NCBI GenBank assembly: GCA_036267135.1
Contig: DATAWQ010000078.1
Location: 45,941 to 109,940, forward strand
DNA from: PALSA-505 sp036267135
Lineage (GTDB): Bacteria > Actinomycetota > Actinomycetes > Streptosporangiales > Streptosporangiaceae
Length of the DNA: 64,000 bases
Direction: 5' to 3'
The notes under the pieces are model-generated. The model made no database searches. It saw only the letters and a program-made list of their open reading frames with translations, and was not told the DNA's origin. Of this stretch, positions 1 through 8,762 are shown in pieces (position 1 is the first letter of the stretch; each line of letters opens with the position of its first letter). Both the position numbers and the translations under genes were made by a program.

Positions 1-159
1 ATGCTCATCCAGCTCTTCACCCTGATCATCGGGATCTACCTGCTGCAAGGCCACCGCTGGGACTGGGGCACCCCCGCCGTGATAGTGCCCGTGGCCGCGG
101 CCGTGTTGCTGCTGCTGCCGCGCAGCCTGGCTACGTTCGGTCGGAGACCGACCAGCTAG
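1..159 (+). CDS. Small membrane protein or C-terminal end of a longer one (possibly 5' truncated by the window)
   Basis: An open frame runs from an ATG at the first base to a TAG, giving 52 residues. It contains two hydrophobic stretches (about residues 4-15 and 27-40) separated by a short polar loop with a HRWDW motif, so it should sit in the membrane with two short spans. Because the window begins exactly at the ATG, I cannot tell whether this is a complete small gene or the tail of a larger one. Its stop codon lies inside the first unit of a 26-bp tandem array. I do not recognise a family. Function unknown. Confidence 0.45.
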   Translation: MLIQLFTLIIGIYLLQGHRWDWGTPAVIVPVAAAVLLLLPRSLATFGRRPTS

Positions 160-217
160 CACCGTGTCGGAGACCGACCAGCTAGCGCCGCGTCGGAGAC
201 CTGCCGAGTAGCGCCGG
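140..217. repeat. 26-bp tandem array, three units, covering a stop codon
   Basis: Three consecutive 26-base units begin with GTCGGAGAC at 140, 166 and 192. Units 1 and 2 are nearly identical and both carry CAGCTAGC; unit 3 is diverged (CTGCCGAGTAGC). The TAG of unit 1 is the stop codon of the upstream frame, and a TAG recurs at the same place in each unit. The array fills most of the gap between two gene ends that converge. Confidence 0.9.
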
Positions 218-239
218 CGGGCCCGTGAGCCCGGCCGGG

Positions 240-1094
240 CTAGTCGTCCTCGGTCAGGCCGTCGCGGAGCTGGGCCAGCGTCCTGGCCAGCAGCCTGGAC
301 ACGTGCATCTGCGAGATGCCGAGCTCGGCGGCGATCTGCGACTGCGTCATGTTCCCGAAAAACCGCAGCAGCAGGATCCGCTTCTCCCTGGGCGGCAGCC
401 GCTCGAGGAGAGGCTTGAGCGACTCCCGGTACTCCACGCCCTCCAGCGCCTCGTCCAGCATGCCCAGCGACTCGGCCACCGCCGGCGCGTCGTCGTCGCC
501 GGAGTCGGGGGCGTCCAGCGACACCGTGGAGTACGCGTTCGCCGACTCCAGGCCCTCCAGCACGTCCTCGTCGCTCATCTGCAGGTGCTGGGCGAGTTCG
601 GCCACGGTCGGGGCGCGGCCCTCCCGCTGGGCCAGGTCGCCGATGGCCTTGGTCAGCGCGAGCTTGAGCTCCTGCAGCCGCCGCGGCACCCGGACCGCCC
701 AGCCCTTGTCCCGGAAGTGCCGCTTGATCTCGCCCACGATCGTGGGGGTCGCGTAGGTGGAGAACTCCACCCCGCGCGACAGGTCGAACCGGTCGATGGA
801 CTTGATCAGGCCGATCGTGGCCACCTGGGTCAGGTCGTCCAGCCACTCACCCCGGTTGCGGAACCGCCGGGCCAGGTACTCGACCAGCGGCAGGTGCAGT
901 TCGACGAGCTCACCGCGCAGCCGCAGCCGTTCCGCGTCGCCCTCGGGCAGCTTCGTGATCCGCTCGAACAGATCCCGCGCCCGTGACCTGTCCTCCTCGG
1001 CGTGCGAAGACCTGACGGCCGTGAGCGCCGGGGCCTCGCCCACGTCCACCCCGGGGGCCTCGTCAGGCACTGGAACCCGCGCCTCCTCGGTCAC
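240..1094 (-). CDS. SigB/SigF-family RNA polymerase sigma factor (group 3)
   Basis: A 284-residue sigma-70 protein. Region 2 lies at about residues 66-136 (LVEYLARRF, then the polymerase-contact stretch DDLTQVATIGLIKSIDRFD and FSTYATPTIVGEIKRHFRD, diagnostic of the SigB/SigF branch). Region 3 follows, and region 4 with a helix-turn-helix (MTQSQIAAELGISQMHVSR) is at about 249-267. These sigma factors direct stress or development genes and are held by an RsbW-type partner. The GTG start overlaps the stop of the upstream anti-sigma gene (GTGA), so the two are translationally coupled. The 50-residue N-terminal tail is acidic and low in complexity. Which SigF paralogue this is cannot be said. Confidence 0.93.
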   Translation of the reverse strand: MTEEARVPVPDEAPGVDVGEAPALTAVRSSHAEEDRSRARDLFERITKLPEGDAERLRLRGELVELHLPLVEYLARRFRNRGEWLDDLTQVATIGLIKSIDRFDLSRGVEFSTYATPTIVGEIKRHFRDKGWAVRVPRRLQELKLALTKAIGDLAQREGRAPTVAELAQHLQMSDEDVLEGLESANAYSTVSLDAPDSGDDDAPAVAESLGMLDEALEGVEYRESLKPLLERLPPREKRILLLRFFGNMTQSQIAAELGISQMHVSRLLARTLAQLRDGLTEDD

Positions 1095-1537
1095 CCTGCC
1101 CCCGAGTGGCCACGGGTCTTGCGCAGCACGATGGTGACCTGGTCATCGGGGCCGACGTGGGAGTCCACGCATCCCGCCAGCGCGGTCAGCACGGTCCAGG
1201 CGAAGGTGTCCTTGGCCGGCAACTGCCCCAGCGGCGTCCGCGCCGACACCGAGATCGTCATCGTGTCGCGGCTCAGCTCGAAGTCGCACTCCAGCGTGGT
1301 CCCGGCCTCGGCCTCGGCCAGCAGCATGGCGCACGCCTCGTCCACCGCTATGCGCAGGTCCTCTATCTCGTCCAGGGTGAAGTCCAGCCGGGCGGCCAGC
1401 CCGGCGGTAGCGGTGCGCAGCACCGACAGGTAAGCACCCTCGGCGGGCATCCGGATCGTCACGTGGTCACGTGCCGTGGGCGGCGGCAGCGTGCTGGTCC
1501 CAGGTGCGGACGCCCGTGGTGTGGTCTCTTCGGTCAC
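1091..1537 (-). CDS. Anti-sigma regulatory factor, HATPase/RsbW-like
   Basis: About 148 residues of an ATP-binding HATPase_c fold (VTIRMPAEGAYLSVLRTAT at the N-terminus, then DLRIAVDEACAMLL). It should bind and silence the co-encoded sigma factor. The canonical N-box asparagine (EAxxNA) is not present: the site reads DEACAMLL, as I recall for other actinobacterial anti-sigma proteins of this type, so kinase activity is uncertain. I prefer the GTG at 1537 because GAGGAG sits a few bases upstream; an ATG at 1558 would add seven residues. The gene ends in a 4-base GTGA overlap with the sigma gene. Confidence 0.85.
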   Translation of the reverse strand: MTEETTPRASAPGTSTLPPPTARDHVTIRMPAEGAYLSVLRTATAGLAARLDFTLDEIEDLRIAVDEACAMLLAEAEAGTTLECDFELSRDTMTISVSARTPLGQLPAKDTFAWTVLTALAGCVDSHVGPDDQVTIVLRKTRGHSGAG

Positions 1538-1561
1538 ATCACTCCTCGGCCTGACCATGTT

Positions 1562-1593
1562 CAGTGCTTCTCATGCACAGTGCTTCTCACGCA
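1562..1593. repeat. 16-bp tandem duplication upstream of the anti-sigma gene
   Basis: CAGTGCTTCTCATGCA is followed directly by CAGTGCTTCTCACGCA, one mismatch. It lies immediately upstream of the anti-sigma start, where the promoter would be expected. Confidence 0.85.
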
Positions 1594-1700
1594 TGGGGCC
1601 CCGCGCACGGGGTTCCTGCTTGCAATTTACCGCCCGCCGGTGGCCAGTTGGACACAGACTCGCGGCAGGAATCCGGCCCTTGGTTACTTCTGGCAGCCTA

Positions 1701-1745
1701 AAAATCCGGATCGCCGCATCCCTGGTGAGACGCGGCGATCCGGAT
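1701..1745 (-). terminator. Intrinsic terminator of sodN
   Basis: Perfect 14-bp inverted repeat: ATCCGGATCGCCGC at 1704-1717 and its complement at 1732-1745, loop of 14 bases. Read on the minus strand the stem is followed by TTTTTA, so this is a textbook rho-independent terminator 35 bases past the sodN stop. Confidence 0.9.
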
Positions 1746-1779
1746 GGTTATGTGACGTATGTGAGATTTGGCCGGGCGG

Positions 1780-2184
1780 TCAGCCCTGCTTGGTCTCCCA
1801 GAAAATCTTGGCGATCTCGTCGATCTTGGCCAGCAGCTCTCCGGCCTTGGCGACGTCGTTGCTGCCCTTGGTGCCCGCCGCGCCCGCCAGCTTGGTGGCC
1901 TGGTTGAACAGCTCGTGGAGCTGGGGGTACTTCTCGAAGTGCGGCGGCTTGAAGTAGTCGGTCCACAGCACCCACAGGTGATGCTTGACCAGCTCGGAGC
2001 GCTGCTCCTTGATGATCACGGCCCGGGTGCGGAACTCGGGGTCCTCGTTGGACTGGTACTTCTCGGCGATGGCCTTGACGGACTCCGCCTCGATCCTGGC
2101 CTGCGCCGGATCGTACACGCCACACGGCAGGTCGCAGTGGGCGTAAACCGTGGTCTTCGGTTCGAGGAGACGTACGAGCCTCAT
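1780..2184 (-). CDS. sodN: Nickel superoxide dismutase precursor
   Basis: A 134-residue Ni-SOD that removes superoxide in the cytoplasm. The nickel hook HCDLPCGVY is at residues 16-24, with His16 (the N-terminus of the mature enzyme), Cys17 and Cys21. The 15 residues before it are the propeptide that SodX must cut so that His16 can ligand nickel. The rest (YDPAQARIEAESVKAI, SELVKHHLWVLWTDYFKPPHF, KIFWETKQG) is typical of the family and of full length. I chose ATG 2184 because AAGGGGAG precedes it and the propeptide then has the usual length. Downstream is a T-tailed terminator. The partner sodX now lies 2 kb away on the other side of a permease gene. Confidence 0.97.
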   Translation of the reverse strand: MRLVRLLEPKTTVYAHCDLPCGVYDPAQARIEAESVKAIAEKYQSNEDPEFRTRAVIIKEQRSELVKHHLWVLWTDYFKPPHFEKYPQLHELFNQATKLAGAAGTKGSNDVAKAGELLAKIDEIAKIFWETKQG

Positions 2185-2205
2185 CGCTCCCCTTCTTTCG
2201 TGTCG

Positions 2206-2265
2206 GATCATCGGATGCAAGACCCCGACCCTACCCCGCCGGCCCATCCGCACACGTGGCAGGTC
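2206..2265 (+). repeat. Copy 1 of the duplicated sodN-sodX spacer
   Basis: About 60 bases upstream of sodN that align in the same orientation with 4139-4196 upstream of sodX. Shared blocks in order: GATCAT, GATGCAAGAC, TACCCCG, CACACGTG, GTC, with a 2-3 base gap. Each copy sits about 20 bases from the start of the adjacent sod gene. The pair brackets the permease gene. Confidence 0.75.
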
Positions 2266-2267
2266 AG

Positions 2268-2304
2268 CTGTCCCCGCGGACCGGTCAGCGGCCCGCGGGG
2301 ACAG
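2268..2304. terminator. Hairpin ending the first APC permease gene
   Basis: Perfect 12-bp inverted repeat CTGTCCCCGCGG (2268-2279) / CCGCGGGGACAG (2293-2304) with a 13-base loop, 8 bases beyond the permease stop. No T-run follows; strong GC hairpins without one are common in actinobacteria. It separates the permease from the downstream sodN. Confidence 0.7.
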
Positions 2305-2311
2305 GCGGTCC

Positions 2312-4027
2312 CTAAATCGCGGCCGGCGGCGCGGCGAGCTCGACGTCCACCTCGTCCGCGTCTCCCTCCACGTACCCCTGCAGCTTGGCGGACGGCAGCC
2401 CGGTGCGATCGGCGACGAAGTACATGATCAGGCCGAAGATCGCCACCCAGATGGTGTCCCACGGGAACTTCAGCCAGCTCAGTGGGTGGTACCAGCCCTC
2501 CAGCTCAATCGGGGTGGAGCCCTGCCAGCCGCTGAACGCACCGAACAGCGTGAGGATGTTCAGCCCGGCCAGCCAGATCCACATCCAGGCCGAATACTTG
2601 GCGTCGAGCTGCGGCCGCTTCCCGGCCGGCCGGGAGAAGTAGTAGATGCCCATCAGCACCATCCCGACGATGATGCCGAAGTCCACTCGCCACATAACCC
2701 CCCATCCGGCCCAGTAGACGATCAGCGTCCCGAACACGAACCCGAGCGGGCCGACGACACCGGCCGCGGGCACTTTGAACGCGCGCGTCCGGTTCGGGTC
2801 GGCGCGGCGCAGGTGGTTGAGCGCCGCCGGGCCGACACAGTAGGAGATCACCGCGACACTGGTGATGGCGCCGACCAGCGAGGTGAAGCTCGGGAACGGC
2901 GCCATCAGCGCGACGCCGACGGCCCAGCCGACCAGGATCGACAGCCACGGCACGCCCGACGCGTTGAGCCAGCGGAAGGGCGGTGGCAGGTATCCCTCCT
3001 TGGCCATGCTGTACAGCAGCCGGGACTGCGTGCCGGTGTAGGTGAACGCGGTGCCGGACGGCGATACACCCGCGTCGATGTACAGCAGGTACGTCAGCCA
3101 GGTCAGGCCGGCCGCCGAGGCCATGATCACGTAGGGGCCGTGAATGTTGTGCGCGAACACGGAGGTCAGCGAGGCCCAGCCGCCGTGCAGGTACTTGACC
3201 GGCAGCGCGCCGATGAAGACCACCTGCAGCAGGGTGTACACCACGATGCCGATGCCGGTGGACCACAGCACGGCCCTGATCAGGTCGCGTCTGGGGTTCC
3301 TGGCCTCGCCGGCCATCTGGACCGCCGAGTCGAAGCCGATCTCGGCAAATACGACGGCGAGCGGCATGGCCAGGAAGATGCCTTTGATCCCGCCGCCGGT
3401 GACACCGGCCGGGAACTTCGGCAGGAACCCGCCGTGGGAGGTGAAGTTGCTCCCCTTGAGTGAGAACGCCAGCGCGATGATCGTCACCACTGGAATCGCG
3501 ATCTTCCACCACACGATGGTCGTGTTGGTGTGCGCGAACAGCCGCACGCCGTAGGTGTTGACGATCGCGAACAGCAGCGCCAAGCCGGCCGCGACCAGAA
3601 ATCCCTTGGGGAACGTCACCCCGTTGTCGTTGAACATCCAGCCCAGGCCGTGCAGGCCGGACAGGTACTCGATCGCGGCCAGCACCTCGATCGGGATCAG
3701 CGACATCGAGAAGAGCCAGCTCACCCAGCCCATCAGATACCCGCCGAGGCCACCGTAGGAGTAGTGCGCGATCCGGTACATCCCGCCGGCCACTGGATAC
3801 GCGGGCGCGAGTTCCGCGTAACTCAGCACGATGACCAGCAGCATGACCCCGGCGATCGGCCAGGACAGGATCGATGCCGGGCCGGCCACGCTCGCCGCGT
3901 TCCGTGCGCCAAACAGCCAGCCGGAGCCGATGACGCTGCCAACGGCGAAGAACGTCAGCCCGATGACGCCGACACCACGGCGGAGGCTCCGGTCCGCAGT
4001 AGGGGGAGTAGAGGTCCCAGCGGCCAT
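2312..4027 (-). CDS. APC-superfamily amino-acid permease
   Basis: About 571 residues with roughly 12-14 hydrophobic spans. The N-terminal part carries the APC signature GVIGLTFFAVGSVIGSGWLF and ends of span 2 (LSYAELAPAYPVAGG). It likely imports an amino acid or related compound by proton symport; the substrate is not visible. Start at ATG 4027 has GGAAGAGAG upstream; an ATG at 4078 would add 17 unlikely residues. It is a paralogue of the permease at 4624-6291. The gene and its own hairpin lie between two copies of the sodN-sodX spacer, so it looks inserted. Two direct repeats in its upstream region may be operators. Confidence 0.92.
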   Translation of the reverse strand: MAAGTSTPPTADRSLRRGVGVIGLTFFAVGSVIGSGWLFGARNAASVAGPASILSWPIAGVMLLVIVLSYAELAPAYPVAGGMYRIAHYSYGGLGGYLMGWVSWLFSMSLIPIEVLAAIEYLSGLHGLGWMFNDNGVTFPKGFLVAAGLALLFAIVNTYGVRLFAHTNTTIVWWKIAIPVVTIIALAFSLKGSNFTSHGGFLPKFPAGVTGGGIKGIFLAMPLAVVFAEIGFDSAVQMAGEARNPRRDLIRAVLWSTGIGIVVYTLLQVVFIGALPVKYLHGGWASLTSVFAHNIHGPYVIMASAAGLTWLTYLLYIDAGVSPSGTAFTYTGTQSRLLYSMAKEGYLPPPFRWLNASGVPWLSILVGWAVGVALMAPFPSFTSLVGAITSVAVISYCVGPAALNHLRRADPNRTRAFKVPAAGVVGPLGFVFGTLIVYWAGWGVMWRVDFGIIVGMVLMGIYYFSRPAGKRPQLDAKYSAWMWIWLAGLNILTLFGAFSGWQGSTPIELEGWYHPLSWLKFPWDTIWVAIFGLIMYFVADRTGLPSAKLQGYVEGDADEVDVELAAPPAAI

Positions 4028-4061
4028 GCCACAGCTCTCTTCCACTCGGGTCCGCGGGCTC

Positions 4062-4113
4062 CTTTGCCCGTGGAACATTTAAACTTGCGGGTTGCTTTAC
4101 CCGTGGAACTTTT
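4062..4113. promoter_or_regulatory. Paired direct repeats upstream of the first permease
   Basis: CTTTGCCCGTGGAACATTT at 4062-4080 and CTTTACCCGTGGAACTTTT at 4095-4113 are direct repeats with a 33-bp period, about three helical turns. They lie 35-86 bases upstream of the permease start (minus strand), in relatively AT-rich DNA, which suits two same-face binding sites of a regulator. The regulator is unknown. Confidence 0.5.
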
Positions 4114-4138
4114 ATACTCCGCCGGCGCGTCGATTACT

Positions 4139-4196
4139 GATCATTAGATGCAAGACTCGCCGTACCCCGTCGGTCTGTCCCCACACGTGACAAGTC
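4139..4196 (+). repeat. Copy 2 of the duplicated sodN-sodX spacer
   Basis: Same-orientation counterpart of 2206-2265, here ending 24 bases before the sodX start. See copy 1 for the shared blocks. Divergence between copies (about one base in four) argues against a very recent duplication. Confidence 0.75.
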
Positions 4197-4220
4197 GGTC
4201 ACCACCTCTGGGAGGCTCGC

Positions 4221-4574
4221 ATGCGCTGGCCACTGCTGCGTGTCGCCGTGGCCGAGCGGTCCATGGAACCCACCCTGCATCCCGGCGACTGGCTGCTGGT
4301 GCGGCGCACCCGCCGGGTCCGCCCCGGTCAGCTGGTCGTCGCCCGCCATCCCACCCGCCCCACGTTGCTGCTGGTCAAGCGGGTCCTGCGGCGTGACCCA
4401 GGCGGCTGGTGGCTTCAGTCGGACAACCTGAACGGCTTCGCCGCGGACAGCCGCGCCTTCGGCCTGGTGCCGCCCGGGCTGATCGAGGGAGTGGTGCTGC
4501 TGAGGTACCGCCGGGGCGGCCGGCCGGGCCGGGCCGGGCCCGCCCCGGACTCCGCCCGGCCCCGTCCACGCTGA
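4221..4574 (+). CDS. sodX: Nickel-type superoxide dismutase maturation peptidase (S24/S26 fold)
   Basis: A 117-residue peptidase related to signal peptidases. The catalytic serine is Ser14 in ERSMEPTLHPGDWLLV and the general-base lysine is Lys53 in LLVKRVLRR. It has no clear membrane anchor, as expected for SodX acting on SodN in the cytoplasm, where it would cut before the HCDLPCGVY hook. GGGAGG lies five bases before the ATG. The last 20 or so residues are a Gly/Pro/Arg-rich tail. The usual neighbour sodN is present but displaced, transcribed divergently from 2184. The next gene downstream converges on it. Confidence 0.9.
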   Translation: MRWPLLRVAVAERSMEPTLHPGDWLLVRRTRRVRPGQLVVARHPTRPTLLLVKRVLRRDPGGWWLQSDNLNGFAADSRAFGLVPPGLIEGVVLLRYRRGGRPGRAGPAPDSARPRPR

Positions 4575-4623
4575 TCGACCGGGCCGGGTGGAGTCCGCTG
4601 GTGCGAACCGGGTTTGGTGAGGT

Positions 4624-6291
4624 TCAGATGGCGGGAGCCCCGGGCGGGTCCAGTTGTGTCGTGGACTGCTCATTCACGATCTTGAGCATCTCTTCTCTGG
4701 AGAGTCGGCTGTAGTAGGCCCAGTAGTAGATGACCAGGCTGAACGCCGCGATGATCAGCAGGTCGATGCCCGCCGGGATCCGGTTGGTGTTGTTCGGGCC
4801 GAACTGGCCCTGCCAGGACACGATGCCCATGCCGATCAGGTACACCGGCAGCCAGAACGCGGACTTCCACTCCAGCGGTGGGCGCTGCTTGTCGTAAACC
4901 ATCCAGATGCCGATCAGCACGTAGCCGATGATCAGCGCGATGCCGAGCTTCCAGATGGTCTCGAAGCCCGACCAGTAGATGACGAAGCCGGCCGCGATGA
5001 AGGCCACCGGTCCGAGCACGGGGGTCAGTGGCATCCGGTACGGGCGCTCGGCTTCGGGCACCTGCGACCTGAAGGCGGCCATGGACAGTGGCGCCCCGGC
5101 GTACATCAGGACGGTCGCCGAGGTGATCAGGCTGATCAGGGAGTGCCAGCTTGGGAACGGGAGCAGGAAAGCGAGGCCGACCACGAAGGCCACGATCAGC
5201 GAGAACCAGGGCACGCCGCGCTTGTCCGTCCAGGTGAAGATCGGCGGATAGTACCTGGTCCGGCCCAGGCCGTAGCCGACCCGCGAGGTCGAGGTCTGGT
5301 AGATCAGCCCGGTGCCGAACGGTGAGATGAACGCGTCGAGGCGCAGGATGATGGCAAGCCATCCGAGAGCGGCAAAGCCCGCGAGGGCGGCGAACGGCCC
5401 GCCGTTGAGGATCGAGATGTTAGTGGCGCAGGTGCCGGTGGCCGGGCAGGCTAGGCCTGCGAAACCATGGGTGAGCAGGCTGGGCGACAGGGCGCCGATG
5501 AACACGACCTGCAGCAGGATGTAGATGAGCGTGCCGATGAGGAATCCGCCGAGAATGGCCGCCGGCAGGTTCCGCTGCGGATTCTTGATCTCACCGGCGA
5601 GCTGGTCAGCCTGCTCGAAGCCGAGCAGGGCGAACGCGACCCCGGCCACGCTGATCGCGCTGAAGACACCGTGCCATCCGTAGGGCATGAAGCCGCCGAC
5701 GCCGAAGTTGCTGCTGTGGAACTTGGTGAACAGCACAATGATGGCGAGGAGCGGTACCGCGACCTTCCACCAGGTGAGGCCGCTGTTGGTGTAGGCGAGC
5801 CACTTGACGGCGAGGAAGTTAAGCGCGGTGAAGATGGCCATCAGGATGATCGTCATCACGAACCCGAGCCCGGTGACGTTCCCGGAGGTGGAGCTGTAGA
5901 GCCCGTGCCAGTAGTACGAGCCGTACCTCATCACCGAGTAGCACTCGACCGGTGCGACCGCCGCGGCCTGCAGCCAGGAGAAGAACCCGAATGACACGCC
6001 CGCCACGCTGCCGAACGCGTAGTGCTGGAACCGCGCGGTACCCCCTGCTACCGGGTACATGCCGCCGAGTTCCGCGTAGACCAGGGCCAGCATGCTGAAG
6101 ATGACGCCGGTGATGACCCACGAGATGATCCCCGCGGTCCCGGCGAGCTGTATCGCCCCCAGCGCGCCGAATAGCCAGCCGGATCCGATAATTGAGCCCT
6201 CGGATGCCCAGAGGGCGCCGATCAGCCCGACATCACGTTTCAGCCCGATGTCCGTCGGCTTCTGAGGAGTGGTTACCGACTGTGTTGCCAT
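4624..6291 (-). CDS. APC-superfamily amino-acid permease
   Basis: A 555-residue transporter with the APC N-terminal signature (DVGLIGALWASEGSIIGSGW) and about 12-14 membrane spans, ending in a short charged tail. It resembles the permease at 2312-4027 throughout, so the two are paralogues flanking sodX. AGAAGG lies upstream of ATG 6291. The substrate cannot be inferred. Because it ends about 50 bases from the sodX stop in the opposite orientation, it is not co-transcribed with sodX. Confidence 0.93.
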   Translation of the reverse strand: MATQSVTTPQKPTDIGLKRDVGLIGALWASEGSIIGSGWLFGALGAIQLAGTAGIISWVITGVIFSMLALVYAELGGMYPVAGGTARFQHYAFGSVAGVSFGFFSWLQAAAVAPVECYSVMRYGSYYWHGLYSSTSGNVTGLGFVMTIILMAIFTALNFLAVKWLAYTNSGLTWWKVAVPLLAIIVLFTKFHSSNFGVGGFMPYGWHGVFSAISVAGVAFALLGFEQADQLAGEIKNPQRNLPAAILGGFLIGTLIYILLQVVFIGALSPSLLTHGFAGLACPATGTCATNISILNGGPFAALAGFAALGWLAIILRLDAFISPFGTGLIYQTSTSRVGYGLGRTRYYPPIFTWTDKRGVPWFSLIVAFVVGLAFLLPFPSWHSLISLITSATVLMYAGAPLSMAAFRSQVPEAERPYRMPLTPVLGPVAFIAAGFVIYWSGFETIWKLGIALIIGYVLIGIWMVYDKQRPPLEWKSAFWLPVYLIGMGIVSWQGQFGPNNTNRIPAGIDLLIIAAFSLVIYYWAYYSRLSREEMLKIVNEQSTTQLDPPGAPAI

Positions 6292-6498
6292 ATCCGAACC
6301 TTCTTTCGGTCCGTGTCTGCGATGCGGGTCTGCGAGTTGGCAACATCGTAATGATCAACTGCGTGTCTGAATAGTAGTGATCTCGCATCTTTTTCGTAAC
6401 GCGCCCCGGCTCAGCCTCGCCCAAACCGGAGTGGTCACGCTATCGGGACGCATACGGGCTCCCACGTCACACCTGCCCGTTATGTCGGCGCGAAGTCA

Positions 6499-6512
6499 TG
6501 ACATATATGTCA
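6499..6512. promoter_or_regulatory. Perfect 14-bp palindrome TGACATATATGTCA
   Basis: Self-complementary site in an AT-rich pocket of the 277-base gap between the CGNR gene and the second permease, both on the minus strand. It lies about 57 bases downstream of the CGNR stop and 208 bases upstream of the permease start. Its form suits a dimeric repressor. The rest of the gap (6292-6568) shows nothing else I can support. Confidence 0.45.
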
Positions 6513-6568
6513 GTTAAGTCGGCCGCCCAGTGCCGGGCTGGCGGACGTCGGGCTGGACGCTGCCGGGG

Positions 6569-7159
6569 CTAGACGGCGGCGGTCGGCAGGGCGGGCGTGC
6601 CACCGGTGCGCCTGCGGGTGCGCAGCGCGGTGACATTCGTCCTGGACGCGCAGCGGTCCGAGCAATACCGCCTGGAATGGCCGGTGCCGCCGTCGACGAA
6701 AACGCGGCCGCAGGACAGACCCTCGCATATTCCGAGCCGGTCGGGACCGAGCCTGGTCAGCAGGGTGGCTAGACCCATCGCCGCTCCGGCCGCGTACCGG
6801 TCGGCGACCGTGCCGCCCTGGATGAGGTGCAGGTGCCAGGGTTCGCCGCCGTGGTCGGAGATCTGCGGGTGGACCGGGTGCTGGATGAGCAGGGCGTTCA
6901 GCCGGCCGACCGCCTCGGTGCCATTCCCCGCGCCGCAGGCCGCGAAAATCTCCCTGAACTCGGTGCGCAGCCGGTACAGCGCGTCAAGGTCGCTTCGGCT
7001 GGCCTGGGTATTGGGAAACTGCAGGTTCGCGAGCAGCGCGCGGAGCCCATCGAGGCTGGCAATATTGTCGCAATCTTCGTCGTCGCGGGTTTCTTCTTTA
7101 CCGGCCACGGCGGCGTTTGCCAGGCGCACCGCAAGTTGGGCATACGCGCTGAGATCCAC
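6569..7159 (-). CDS. CGNR zinc-finger regulator (ABATE domain plus CGNR)
   Basis: A 196-residue protein. The N-terminal part (about 1-140) is the helical ABATE-like region ending in HLHLIQGGTVADRYAAGAA. The C-terminal CGNR zinc finger is clear: CEGLSCGRVF, then RRYCSDRCASRTNVTALRTR, with four cysteines in C-x4-C and C-x3-C spacing. These proteins are presumed ligand-responsive transcription factors. It ends in a 15-residue Thr/Ala/Pro tail. The gene is divergent from the malic enzyme; the 274-base gap between them holds no clear operator. Ligand and targets are unknown. Confidence 0.9.
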   Translation of the reverse strand: MDLSAYAQLAVRLANAAVAGKEETRDDEDCDNIASLDGLRALLANLQFPNTQASRSDLDALYRLRTEFREIFAACGAGNGTEAVGRLNALLIQHPVHPQISDHGGEPWHLHLIQGGTVADRYAAGAAMGLATLLTRLGPDRLGICEGLSCGRVFVDGGTGHSRRYCSDRCASRTNVTALRTRRRTGGTPALPTAAV

Positions 7160-7433
7160 TAGTCCCTCGTGGTGATTGTCAAAATAAGGTCCTCAACAGT
7201 ACACCGCCAGTTAGCTACCGGCAGGTATTCCTCAACTATGCTGCTGTATTTGCTGATAACAGCCGCCCGGCCGGGCGTGTCGCGATCACGCTATGGCCGG
7301 GCTGGCCCGCCGGACACTGAGCGCGTTGTGGCACAATAGCGACACGGGTGACCCCCGTTCAGATGTCCGCGGCGAGAGTCGGCGCCCACCGCTACCCGTG
7401 CTCGGCCGACCGGTCCGCGGAGTCCAGAGCCGA

Positions 7434-8652
<1,219 letters not shown>

Positions 8653-8654
<2 letters not shown>

Positions 8655-8732
8655 ACGACATAGCCTGCGGCCGAATGACATAGCCCGCGGCCGAATGACG
8701 TCGGCCGCGGGCGAACGGCGTCGGCCGCGGGC
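8653..8732. repeat. 20-bp tandem array, four units, starting at a stop codon
   Basis: Units at 8653, 8673, 8693 and 8713. The first two read GAACGACATAGCCTGCGGCC and GAATGACATAGCCCGCGGCC; the last two carry GTCGGCCGCGGGC. The array overlaps the TGA of the malic enzyme and stops just before the promoter of the next gene. GCGGCC/GGCCGC in the units also allows small hairpins. Confidence 0.92.
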
Positions 8733-8749
8733 GACCCGTCCGGTCCCGC

Positions 8750-8755
8750 TAGGGT
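8750..8755 (+). promoter_or_regulatory. Leaderless-type -10 element of the MDR gene
   Basis: TAGGGT (TANNNT) seven bases before ATG 8763, with no Shine-Dalgarno site at normal distance. Transcription would begin at or next to the start codon. Confidence 0.5.
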
Positions 8756-8762
8756 GCAGAGC

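Noticed and set aside
2312..6291. A transposon carrying the two permeases
   Set aside because: No transposase, no terminal inverted repeats. The flanking similarity is a direct repeat of local regulatory DNA around only one permease.
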